A stretch of 9,971 bases of DNA from Euryarchaeota archaeon UBA433 (GTDB taxonomy: Archaea > Thermoplasmatota > Poseidoniia > Poseidoniales > Poseidoniaceae), in contig DAFX01000091.1 in NCBI GenBank assembly GCA_002495535.1, positions 1,368 to 11,338 on the forward strand, given 5' to 3'. A program made the translations under genes and the position numbers. This document shows, piece after piece, positions 1 to 6,238 of the stretch. Within the stretch, counting starts at the first letter, position 1, and each line of letters opens with the position of its first letter. The notes beneath the pieces were generated by a model. It saw only the letters and a list, made by a program, of their open reading frames with translations. It searched no databases and was not told the DNA's origin.

Positions 1-775
1 GTGAAGCGATCTGGCGTCTTCGTTCCACCCACGTATCGAGGAGGTTCAGTTGTTCCAGGCCAATGGCGGCGGCGACCTCGGACATCCGCATGTTGCTGCC
101 AAGTTCCATCGCGTGCAGTTCTGGACTGCGCCCGTGATTGATGATCGCGGTTAACTTCGCGGTGTATGCTTCGTTGGTTGTAGCGAGCATCCCCCCTTCA
201 CCACCAACGGCCATGTTCTTTGATGGAAAGAAGGAGAAGCAGGAAAGGTCGCCCATCGACCCCGCGGCTTTCTTTGAGCCGTCGTCAAAGTTTTGATTTG
301 CGCCGTGTGCTTGCGCGGCATCTTCAATCAAAACAAGGTCGTGGCGTTGACAAAGTTCGATCAGTTTTGGATCGTAGGGGTGGCCAAACAAATGGACGCC
401 TATGACCGCTTTGGTGTCGGCCGTAATGGCTTTGGTTGCGGCATCTACATCGAGACAATAGAACTCAGGATCCACATCAACAAAGACAGGGGTTGCCCCC
501 ACCAGAAGAATACATGTTGCGGTAGAAATGAAAGTGTAGGAAGGGACAATGACTTCGTCTCCAGGACCGATGTCAGCAATTCGTAAGGCGGCCCATAGCG
601 CCGAGGACCCGTTCTGGCAGGGTGCCGCCGTGAGTGCCCCGGTGTAGGCGGCAAAGGCTGCGCCGAACGCTTTTCCTTGCGGGCCTTTGACCCATCTTTT
701 TGAGTCAAGCACGGCAACAGCAGCGGCACGCATCTGAGGCGTCCAAGTGGGGCGGCCTGTCGGTATGCGCTCCAT
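1..775 (-). CDS. DegT/DnrJ/EryC1/StrS-family PLP aminotransferase (3' end outside window)
   Basis: This is the N-terminal 258 residues of a nucleotide-sugar aminotransferase of the DegT/DnrJ/EryC1/StrS family. Such enzymes use pyridoxal phosphate to put an amino group on a keto-sugar nucleotide for surface glycans. Visible features: IPTGRPTW at residues 4-11, GPQGKAF (31-37), NGSSAL phosphate-binding loop (55-60), a GPGDEVIVPSYTF block (70-82), EDAAQAHG (151-158, with Asp152 placed to bind the PLP ring nitrogen and Gln155), and SFFPSKNM (181-188), where Lys186 is the Schiff-base lysine. GSNMRMSEVAAAIGLEQL (227-243) is the usual family block after it. Members usually run 360-400 residues, so roughly 100 or more C-terminal residues lie beyond position 1. 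I chose the ATG at 775 because it puts the IPTGRP block where family members start. A GTG at 820 is possible but adds non-family sequence. The gene is divergent from the ATPase at 868. The exact sugar substrate cannot be read from this fragment. Confidence 0.93.
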   Translation of the reverse strand, partial: MERIPTGRPTWTPQMRAAAVAVLDSKRWVKGPQGKAFGAAFAAYTGALTAAPCQNGSSALWAALRIADIGPGDEVIVPSYTFISTATCILLVGATPVFVDVDPEFYCLDVDAATKAITADTKAVIGVHLFGHPYDPKLIELCQRHDLVLIEDAAQAHGANQNFDDGSKKAAGSMGDLSCFSFFPSKNMAVGGEGGMLATTNEAYTAKLTAIINHGRSPELHAMELGSNMRMSEVAAAIGLEQLNLLDTWVERRRQIAS

Positions 776-833
776 ACCTCTGGCGAATCGCCCGACCCCC
801 TTGAGTCTGCTTCTCAGCACCTCTGGTGGTCGC

Positions 834-846
834 GGTCTTCAAGACC
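834..846. promoter_or_regulatory. Short inverted repeat in a divergent promoter region (candidate operator)
   Basis: GGTCTT and AAGACC are perfect 6-bp arms around one central base (840). The repeat lies in the 92-bp gap between the divergent aminotransferase (start 775) and ATPase (start 868), 21 bp before the ATPase ATG. No convincing AT-rich TATA box is visible for either gene. A regulator site is one reading. A chance match is quite possible for 6-bp arms. If the GTG at 826 were the true ATPase start, the repeat would be coding. Confidence 0.3.
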
Positions 847-867
847 CCTGCCGCCTTTCGCCCCGTT

Positions 868-3306
868 ATGGTGTCCTCCGACGATGGTTTCTCGGCAGAC
901 CCCGCCTCGCCAGAGGAGCCGAGTCTCGCGGCCCTTGTTGACGAGATTCTTTCGCCCGATGCCATCGCTGCGCCAAAGGCAGCTAGTAAATCGAAACGGT
1001 ACAAGCCAAAAGGGATGTATTTGGGGAACCGAAGAGACACTGGAGAGCCAATCGATATCAAATCAATGGTTCTTGCCCGCCACGCCGCCATGCTTGGTTC
1101 AACGGGATCTGGGAAAACCGTCATGGCAAAGGCGCTCATTGAAGAGGCGGCACTGGCAAAAATCCCCTCATTGATCATTGACCCCCAGGGCGATCTTGCG
1201 CGTTTGGCTTTGGGCATCGACCCAGCGGATCTTGAAGCGGAAGGTGGCGACCTTGCGAGAGCCAAGAGGCTCATGGATATGTGCGAAGTTCGAATTTGGA
1301 CGCCCCTGCGATCAAAGGGCTTGCCGTTGTGCATCGACCCTTTTCGAACCCCCCCTTCCAATCTTGATGCAGAGGAAGCGATCACGGCATGGGACATGGT
1401 TGCTGCAGGTTTCACAAGCCTCGCCGGCTACGACGTCGAAAAGGCACAGGGAAAAATTGTCAAGCCCTTTCTCTATGAAGTGCTGGTCGAAGGGACAAAG
1501 CACGGCCTCAATGTCAGTGATTTCCAGGCTTTGGCGCGCGTTGTTCGCGAACCAAATTTGGAATTCACCAAACAATTGTATCCAGAGTGTTTCTATGAGG
1601 TTGAAGAGGGTGAAGAAAAGCCCGACATTCCAAGTTGGGAAGAGGTGATGATCGAACACCGCCTTGCTGATTTTGAGGAGCGTTTGCCGAAAACAAAACG
1701 GAATGAACTGGCCCGTCGGCTCTCTGCCTACTCTTCTGGCGTCAATCAACTGTTGTTTTCAAATGGGGTTCCAATCGACATTGATTCGTTTGTTGAACCC
1801 GCAATCCCTGGAAAAATACCACTCAATATTGTGTACTTAAATACCATTCAAGATGAGGCACAGAAACAATATTTCGTTCAAGAATTATCAAGAGAACTTT
1901 ACGATTGGATGTTGACTCAGCAACCCGCTGAAGGGGAACTAAAATTGCTGTTTTTTATGGATGAGGTGGCCCCCTATCTCCCGCCACATCCTCGCAACCC
2001 CCCCGCAAAGGATTTGATTAAACTCATTTTCAAACAAGCACGTAAGTACGGGGTAGCTTGTGTTCTTGCTACACAAAACGTGAGCGATGTCGATTACAAA
2101 ATTCTCGCACAGGCAAACACCACTTTCATTGGGCGTTTCACTCAACCGCAAGATGTAGAAAAAGTACGTCATCTGCTGAAAGAAAGCGGTGGGGATCAAG
2201 ACCTCGTTGCGCAATTGCCGACCCTCGGCCCGGGACAATTCCAGATGGTTGCTCCTGACGTCGACCCTGCCCCTGTACCGATTCAGTGCCGGTGGTTGTA
2301 CACCGACCACGGTGCACCCCTCAATGAAGATCAAGTTGAAACAATAATTTCTGATGAAATTCGGGCTTGGGCCAAGACGAGGTCGGCTGGAAACACCAAA
2401 AACCGAGGGGCTGGGGCCGCTCATGCAGCAAGCCGTGGATCTTCGTGGAATGGCGGCGGCCTAGATGACGAATGGGCCCAGGGTGAGGCGGAATCCATTG
2501 TTGGAAACGCTCGAATAAAGGCCGTCGGGGGCATGACTGCCGCTGGGCACGGAATGGTGGATGATTCAGCGTTTGAAACGCGGTTGATGGGGGGCTTTGC
2601 TGTGCTCAAAGACGGGCGGGATCCGCTCTACACCATGCAAGCTACCGCCAATGTTGCTTCTGTGATTGCGTTGGGTTGGACCATGGTCGCCCTTATGCTT
2701 GCATGGCGCGATGGTGACCTGGACTGGTGGTGGCTGTTGATCAGCGTCGGCTTGTCCGCAACCACTGCATTGATCATCGCGCTTGAAATGTTGCTCTCCC
2801 ATGACGCAGAATTGCTTCACCGAATCACTCGATTTGCCAGAACATTTCAGTTGGTGTTGGTGTCATGGCTTTGGGGCTTGTTGATTTGGTCGGTCGAAGG
2901 ATCGCTCGATCTAAGGGGTGCTGAACCGTTTCTCGAAGTGGTCGTGGTGTGGGTTACGATGTTTACCGCCATCGAAATTCTGAGCCGTTTCCGGCTCGGT
3001 CGAATTCGATGGAATGGGGGCACTGCGTTGGACAAATTGAAAGGGGTCACCGCGGTATTAACCGATGTTGAAATCACCGAAATGAAAGCAAATTCTTCCC
3101 AAATCATGTCAAGTGTGAGGTGGGGGTTGCACGGGTTCACTTTGGTGTGGTTGTGCGTACTCCTCGCTTTTGGCAACGGGTTGTTGCCAGAGCCAGTGGG
3201 GGCGAGCCAGTGGGGCCGGCCCACATTATGGTTGGCGGCGATGTACGCGTTGATGTTTAGCAGTGAAACTTGGTTGCGGATGCGTGGGCGCATGCCCGAA
3301 CGTTGA
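868..3306 (+). CDS. DUF87/HerA-type ATPase with C-terminal six-helix membrane domain
   Basis: This 812-residue protein is a RecA/FtsK-fold ATPase of the HerA/DUF87 type fused to a membrane domain. Walker A is GSTGSGKT at residues 77-84. A family-typical IIDPQGDL segment lies at 103-110, Walker B is LLFFMDEVAPY at 360-370 (Asp365-Glu366), ATQN at 401-404 fits the sensor position, and NTTFIGRF at 417-424 could supply the arginine finger. Residues about 505-545 are a Gly/Ala/Ser-rich linker. Six hydrophobic segments follow at about 595-612, 619-642, 659-676, 687-706, 754-770 and 784-800. HerA relatives translocate DNA or drive secretion and DNA processing. Here the C-terminal helices would tether the hexameric motor to the cytoplasmic membrane, which is inference. 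I prefer the ATG at 868. An in-frame GTG at 826 would add 14 residues of no obvious character. The downstream gene starts 44 nt after the stop and may be co-transcribed. Confidence 0.9.
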   Translation: MVSSDDGFSADPASPEEPSLAALVDEILSPDAIAAPKAASKSKRYKPKGMYLGNRRDTGEPIDIKSMVLARHAAMLGSTGSGKTVMAKALIEEAALAKIPSLIIDPQGDLARLALGIDPADLEAEGGDLARAKRLMDMCEVRIWTPLRSKGLPLCIDPFRTPPSNLDAEEAITAWDMVAAGFTSLAGYDVEKAQGKIVKPFLYEVLVEGTKHGLNVSDFQALARVVREPNLEFTKQLYPECFYEVEEGEEKPDIPSWEEVMIEHRLADFEERLPKTKRNELARRLSAYSSGVNQLLFSNGVPIDIDSFVEPAIPGKIPLNIVYLNTIQDEAQKQYFVQELSRELYDWMLTQQPAEGELKLLFFMDEVAPYLPPHPRNPPAKDLIKLIFKQARKYGVACVLATQNVSDVDYKILAQANTTFIGRFTQPQDVEKVRHLLKESGGDQDLVAQLPTLGPGQFQMVAPDVDPAPVPIQCRWLYTDHGAPLNEDQVETIISDEIRAWAKTRSAGNTKNRGAGAAHAASRGSSWNGGGLDDEWAQGEAESIVGNARIKAVGGMTAAGHGMVDDSAFETRLMGGFAVLKDGRDPLYTMQATANVASVIALGWTMVALMLAWRDGDLDWWWLLISVGLSATTALIIALEMLLSHDAELLHRITRFARTFQLVLVSWLWGLLIWSVEGSLDLRGAEPFLEVVVVWVTMFTAIEILSRFRLGRIRWNGGTALDKLKGVTAVLTDVEITEMKANSSQIMSSVRWGLHGFTLVWLCVLLAFGNGLLPEPVGASQWGRPTLWLAAMYALMFSSETWLRMRGRMPER

Positions 3307-3350
3307 CATCTGCGAAAAGCAATGATAGGCGCATCGCTCTTGGGGGGTCT

Positions 3351-4022
3351 ATGGATGAGGATGGTTTCGTTCCCCTCGAATGGTCAAAGCTCGATGAAGA
3401 CGAGATGTTGAGAAGGGCTAACGACGCTTTAATCGAGAACCAGAAACGCCGCACAACACGTCATTTTTCACAACAACCAGTCCCGAGAGAACTGATTGAG
3501 TTGGCCATTCAGTCTGGAGGGACCGCCCCCAATGGAGCGCACTTACAGCCGTGGACTTGGGTGGCCATTTCCAAATCCGAACTCAAGAAGAAAATACGTG
3601 ACGCTGCTGAGGAGGAGGAGCGGAAAACCTACCAAAACAGGATGCCGGAGGCCTGGGCTGAAGTTTTGGCTCCGCTTGGAACTGATGCCGTGAAACGCCA
3701 TCTCACTGATGCGCCTTGGATCGTGGTTCTGTTCAAGCAAAAAAAGAGAATTCGAAGCAATGGGGAGTGGGGGCCAACGTATTACGCAACAGAATCGTGT
3801 GGCATTGCTGCCGGTTTGTTCATCAACGCCGTTCACCGAATGGGACTTGTTACACTGACACATACCCCCTCTCCAATGAAGTTCTTGGGCGAGATTTTGG
3901 AGCGGCCCGATCATGAAGAAGCTCTGCTGGTCATGCCTGTGGGGTATCCTGATGAGGCGGCGATGGTGCCGGACATTCATCGGAAAACACTGGACGAAAT
4001 AGCAATTTTCCATGAAGATTGA
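3351..4022 (+). CDS. Nitroreductase-fold flavoprotein, iodotyrosine deiodinase-like
   Basis: This 223-residue FMN protein belongs to the nitroreductase superfamily and most resembles iodotyrosine deiodinase (IYD), which reductively removes halogen from mono- and dihalotyrosine. FMN phosphate contacts are expected from RRTTR (33-37). GGTAPNGAHLQPWTW (56-70) matches the IYD block GTAPSGAH..PWT. The three residues that in human IYD grip the zwitterion of halotyrosine (Glu157, Tyr161, Lys182) have counterparts at identical spacing: Glu90, Tyr94 and Lys115. Thr172 in TLTHTP (168-173) matches the human Thr239 that hydrogen-bonds the flavin. The C-terminus (ALLVMPVGYP at 191-200, then VPDIHRKTLDEI) also follows IYD. 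Unlike vertebrate IYD there is no N-terminal membrane anchor, so it should be cytosolic. I chose the ATG at 3351, preceded by GGGGGGT. A further upstream start at 3270 would overlap the ATPase gene. Human residues are from memory of the family. The fold is near certain, the halotyrosine substrate is likely, and another phenolic substrate remains possible. Confidence 0.9.
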   Translation: MDEDGFVPLEWSKLDEDEMLRRANDALIENQKRRTTRHFSQQPVPRELIELAIQSGGTAPNGAHLQPWTWVAISKSELKKKIRDAAEEEERKTYQNRMPEAWAEVLAPLGTDAVKRHLTDAPWIVVLFKQKKRIRSNGEWGPTYYATESCGIAAGLFINAVHRMGLVTLTHTPSPMKFLGEILERPDHEEALLVMPVGYPDEAAMVPDIHRKTLDEIAIFHED

Positions 4023-4058
4023 GCGGAAATGAGGTGCTGAAGAAGGCTTGTCGCGTCA

Positions 4059-4067
4059 TTGATATAC
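4059..4067 (+). promoter_or_regulatory. TATA box of the tRNA-Leu gene
   Basis: TTGATATAC is an AT-rich island in GC-rich flanks, centred about 28 nt before the mature tRNA 5' end at 4091. In archaea the TATA box sits about 26 nt upstream of the transcription start, so transcription would begin almost at the tRNA. Confidence 0.55.
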
Positions 4068-4090
4068 GCGCGGTGTAAGGGACGGCTGAA

Positions 4091-4174
4091 GCAGGGGTTG
4101 CCAAGCTTGGTCAACGGCGCTGGGATGAGGTCCCAGTCTCTATGAGTTCGCAGGTTCGAATCCTGCCCTCTGCA
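4091..4174 (+). tRNA. tRNA-Leu (anticodon GAG)
   Basis: This is a class II tRNA with a long variable arm that folds fully. The acceptor stem GCAGGGG pairs with CCTCTGC (one G-U). The D arm GCC/GGC encloses AAGCTTGGTCAAC. The anticodon stem CTGGG/CCCAG closes a 7-base loop, ATGAGGT, with anticodon GAG reading CUC and CUU leucine codons. The variable arm can pair CTC with GAG around TAT. The T arm is GCAGG-TTCGAAT-CCTGC. The discriminator base is A (4174). The following bases are CTCC, so CCA is not encoded and must be added after transcription. There is no intron. It stands between the deiodinase-like gene and the hydrolase gene with its own TATA box. Confidence 0.95.
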
Positions 4175-4289
4175 CTCCTAAGACCGATAAATGGCGCGGT
4201 TGATTGAATGAAAAGCATCGAAAAGCGCTGGCCGAACACCAACAAGCCGGCTAAACGCTTATCCGCCGGGACCGCCCCTTTCGCATCAA

Positions 4290-5141
4290 ATGGATGAACA
4301 TTGGAAGGGCGCACCTGACCTTTTGGGGTCCACCTGTTCAGAAGAATGGGTCAAGGTCTCGAACGATGTTTCGCTCCGGGTTCTCTGCTGGACTCCGGAA
4401 AACGAAACCATGCAAAAGGCGCGGCCTTTGATGATGGTTCCGGGCTGGGGGTCTGTCTTTGAAGGGTGGCGCCCTTTGGTCACTGAGTGGGCGACACGCC
4501 GGCCCATCATCTATGTTGAAACGAGGGAAAAGGCGAGTGCGAGGTTCACAAAAAAAGAGCGTGTCACGGATTTTAGAATGGAGGATTTTATCCAAGACAT
4601 GGTCAATGTCATGAAGCATTTCAAATTGGATGATTCGTGTGATTTGTTCTCGTCATCTCTAGGCTCCACTATTCTGATTGAAGCGTTACAGCGGGATTTG
4701 GTGGATGCGCGAAGTTCCCTCTTCGTCGCACCAAACCTTGATCTTAAGATGCCGTTCTGGCCTCGCTTTTTCATCAAGACGCCGATGCCGAAATTCTTCT
4801 TGAGATTCACCATCAAGATGGCGGTCTGGGCGGTGCAAAAAAAGGTCAAGGAAGAGGGGCAAAGAATTCGATACAAGCGGACATTATTGTCTCAAAATGC
4901 TGCACGAATTAGATTATCAGCAAGGAGTTTAATCGGCTATGAACTCCCTCATGATCTCTCCGCAATCTCCGTGCCTTGCGGAATCATTGCTGCTGAATCT
5001 GATAAGTTACACGGGCTTGAAAACATAGAGAAACTGACCAAAAAAATCCCGGGGGCCGTGATGATTGCGGTCCCATCAAACCAATACGCCCATGAACCTG
5101 ATGTATTGGTCGATATTGAAGGGTATCTCGCATCACTTTGA
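4290..5141 (+). CDS. Alpha/beta hydrolase with SxSxG nucleophile elbow
   Basis: This 283-residue protein has the layout of an alpha/beta-hydrolase. MMVPGWGSVFEGW (48-60) is the strand-loop that forms the oxyanion hole. The nucleophile elbow LFSSSLGST (119-127) puts the serine at Ser123, followed by Gly125. The acid is probably Asp238 in AAESDKLHG (234-242), and the base is His268 in NQYAHEPDV (264-272). The usual Gly two residues before the nucleophile is replaced by Ser121, giving SxSxG instead of GxSxG. A Phe-, Arg- and Lys-rich stretch at about 157-200 (many aromatic and basic residues) sits where the cap or lid domain normally inserts and may touch lipid. There is no signal peptide, so it should be cytosolic. 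An esterase, lipase-like or thioesterase role is possible. The substrate cannot be read. The start overlaps a 29-codon reading frame (4208-4297), and a 98-nt gap separates it from the next gene. Confidence 0.85.
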   Translation: MDEHWKGAPDLLGSTCSEEWVKVSNDVSLRVLCWTPENETMQKARPLMMVPGWGSVFEGWRPLVTEWATRRPIIYVETREKASARFTKKERVTDFRMEDFIQDMVNVMKHFKLDDSCDLFSSSLGSTILIEALQRDLVDARSSLFVAPNLDLKMPFWPRFFIKTPMPKFFLRFTIKMAVWAVQKKVKEEGQRIRYKRTLLSQNAARIRLSARSLIGYELPHDLSAISVPCGIIAAESDKLHGLENIEKLTKKIPGAVMIAVPSNQYAHEPDVLVDIEGYLASL

Positions 5142-5155
5142 GGGGTCCTTGCGAC

Positions 5156-5177
5156 TTTCTATGAACGTTCATAGAAA
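5156..5177. repeat. 22-bp perfect palindrome upstream of the arginine-rich gene
   Basis: The arm TTTCTATGAAC is followed directly by its exact reverse complement GTTCATAGAAA, giving two 11-bp arms with no spacer. It starts 14 bp after the hydrolase stop and ends 33 bp before the TATA-like box at 5211. Perfect two-fold symmetry without a loop suits a site for a dimeric DNA-binding protein better than an RNA hairpin, because no loop bases are left. A terminator for the hydrolase transcript is the alternative. I found no second full copy in this window. Confidence 0.7.
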
Positions 5178-5210
5178 ATTGGCCCGAGGAGGTTTTGGCT
5201 CGGTGTGGGC

Positions 5211-5218
5211 TTTAAATT
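5211..5218 (+). promoter_or_regulatory. TATA-like box for the arginine-rich protein gene
   Basis: TTTAAATT is centred about 25 nt before the ATG at 5240. That is the spacing expected when an archaeal transcript starts at, or within a base or two of, the start codon. It therefore supports both the start codon and a leaderless mRNA. Confidence 0.6.
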
Positions 5219-5239
5219 CCAATAGCCCTACCAAGAATC

Positions 5240-5557
5240 ATGGGTTCTTCACGGGGCAGGCGAACATACAAACCTCGCGGGGCCAGGGGTTCAGGGCGGT
5301 CTTCTAACCGTCGTCGAGCCGGTGGAACTTCGACATTCAATCGCGCCTACAAACCAAGAAGGGGGTTTTCCGGGTTCAATCGCTTCCGCCAACCACGGCA
5401 CATGAGGCATCACCAGAATCATGGAGGTTACTACAACGACAGCAGACCAATTCGGCAAGGCGATGGTACGTGGTACGATCCCGTGACAGGGGAATACTTC
5501 CGCAAGGAAGGGTTGGTCGAAATGTTGCGCCGGTGGCTTAAGGCCATCACTGGCTAA
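5240..5557 (+). CDS. Small arginine/glycine-rich basic protein of unknown function
   Basis: This 105-residue protein is not one I recognise. It has 21 arginines (20%). Residues 1-60 are low-complexity, rich in Arg, Gly, Ser and aromatic residues, with RG and RGR steps and two YKPR motifs (10-13 and 37-40). A His/Gly/Tyr-rich stretch follows (54-65). The last 32 residues look folded: DGTWYDPVTGEYFRKEG (75-91) then an amphipathic helix, LVEMLRRWLK. The net charge is strongly positive and there are no membrane segments. The design, a disordered RG-rich arm plus a small conserved-looking C-terminal motif, suggests an RNA- or DNA-binding protein, which is inference. It is probably real because it has a well-placed TATA box, a palindrome upstream, and ends exactly where the convergent gene ends. 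The upstream AGGAGG at 5189-5194 is too far away to serve this start. Confidence 0.72.
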   Translation: MGSSRGRRTYKPRGARGSGRSSNRRRAGGTSTFNRAYKPRRGFSGFNRFRQPRHMRHHQNHGGYYNDSRPIRQGDGTWYDPVTGEYFRKEGLVEMLRRWLKAITG

Positions 5558-5564
5558 TGGCCTT
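5540..5564. terminator. Hairpin spanning the stop codons of two convergent genes
   Basis: AAGGCCAT (5540-5547) and ATGGCCTT (5557-5564) form a perfect 8-bp stem around a 9-base loop. The plus-strand TAA (5555-5557) and the minus-strand TGA (5566-5564) both fall in or at the edge of it, with only 6 bp between the genes. It can fold in either transcript, so a bidirectional end signal is plausible. There is no clear U-run on either side. Confidence 0.4.
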
Positions 5565-6163
5565 CAGGCTTCATCATCAAAAATTGATTCACGTGCCCGC
5601 TGCATGGCCTCATCGCTGGTGAACCAAAACGTCGGGGTTTCTCCCATATCTTCGTCCCAGCGTTGCACTGAACGGGCAAACATTTCACCCTCTGTGTAAG
5701 TTTCACACCATTTGAGGTACCAATCTGCTTGGGCGACCATCTCCGCGTCATCAGGAGAGGTTCGCTTCAGCGTTTCAGCTTGCAAAGCGATCATCATGGC
5801 CCAGTTTGGAGATAAGGCGTAGGTGACGTATGGGTTTCGCTCCATGGCAACGGCTGCCCATTCTGTCCACAGTGAAAACACTCGGTCGTACAGGAACCCA
5901 ATCAAAAGAACGGCAAACATGACGGAGAAGAAAATCACCGCTAGGCCGATGTAGGTGGAAGGAATGCCGAGAAAAGAATCGGAAAAGCAAACTCCGCCCG
6001 AACATTGTTCAGAAAAGCGCCAGGACAAGTAAGGCCAAACGAGGAGGGTGATGGTCGTCCCCCAAAGCAACAAACCGACAACAGCCTGGCTTTGTTGCAT
6101 TCTCCAATATTGACGCATGGTCCATTTTCTAAAAAACGAGCCTCCTTCAGAAGATTTAGCCAT
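5564..6163 (-). CDS. Two-helix membrane protein of unknown function
   Basis: This 199-residue protein is not from a family I recognise. Two strong hydrophobic segments lie at about 27-46 and 70-92. The first follows a basic stretch (FFRKWTMRQYWRM, 10-22), so by the positive-inside rule both termini face the cytoplasm. The short outside loop (about 47-69) holds Cys54 and Cys59 in CSGGVC, which could form a disulfide. Residues about 93-199 are a soluble, acidic, Trp- and Met-rich cytoplasmic tail with predicted helices and an acidic end. It is the last gene of a minus-strand run of four, 75 nt after the membrane-anchored YbjQ-like gene. I see no good Shine-Dalgarno sequence or TATA box in that gap, so read-through from upstream is likely. 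Confidence 0.75.
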   Translation of the reverse strand: MAKSSEGGSFFRKWTMRQYWRMQQSQAVVGLLLWGTTITLLVWPYLSWRFSEQCSGGVCFSDSFLGIPSTYIGLAVIFFSVMFAVLLIGFLYDRVFSLWTEWAAVAMERNPYVTYALSPNWAMMIALQAETLKRTSPDDAEMVAQADWYLKWCETYTEGEMFARSVQRWDEDMGETPTFWFTSDEAMQRARESIFDDEA

Positions 6164-6238
6164 AGTATCACTCTAACCCAAGTGCCAGCCCCTCAAGAAC
6201 ACCACCCCTAAATTGGGTCGATTGGAGGTCAATTCCCT

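Noticed and set aside
445..729. 94-codon minus-strand reading frame inside the aminotransferase
   Set aside because: It is an alternative frame of the DegT-family gene. The true frame carries the PLP lysine and other family motifs.
705..1415. 236-codon minus-strand reading frame opposite the ATPase N-terminal region
   Set aside because: It lies antisense to the Walker A region of the ATPase and overlaps the aminotransferase start. Its product is Ser/Ala/Arg-rich with no recognisable motif, as expected for a shadow frame.
1939..2424. 161-codon minus-strand reading frame
   Set aside because: It is fully antisense to the conserved Walker B half of the ATPase and has no domain features.
4181..4285. 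Possible stem-loop (GCTGGC with GCCGGC, plus AAGCG with CGCTT) after the tRNA, considered as a small RNA or terminator
   Set aside because: The outer pairs need a one-sided 5-base bulge, there is no T-run, and no small-RNA motif such as C/D boxes is visible.
4111..4314. 67-codon minus-strand reading frame over the tRNA
   Set aside because: It reads through the complement of tRNA-Leu, a well-known source of false protein predictions.
5161..5307. Plus-strand frame beginning in the palindrome, containing GGFGSVW that resembles a kinase glycine loop
   Set aside because: Only a few residues match, the frame ends after 48 codons, and it overlaps the better-supported arginine-rich gene in another frame.
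5775..6171. Two overlapping 76-codon minus-strand frames
   Set aside because: They are off-frame copies of the two-helix membrane protein gene, and lack a coherent composition.
6164..6238. Near-direct repeat GGTCGATT / GGTCAATT considered as a regulator site
   Set aside because: The two copies differ, are only 8 bases long, and have no clear relation to a start codon or TATA box.
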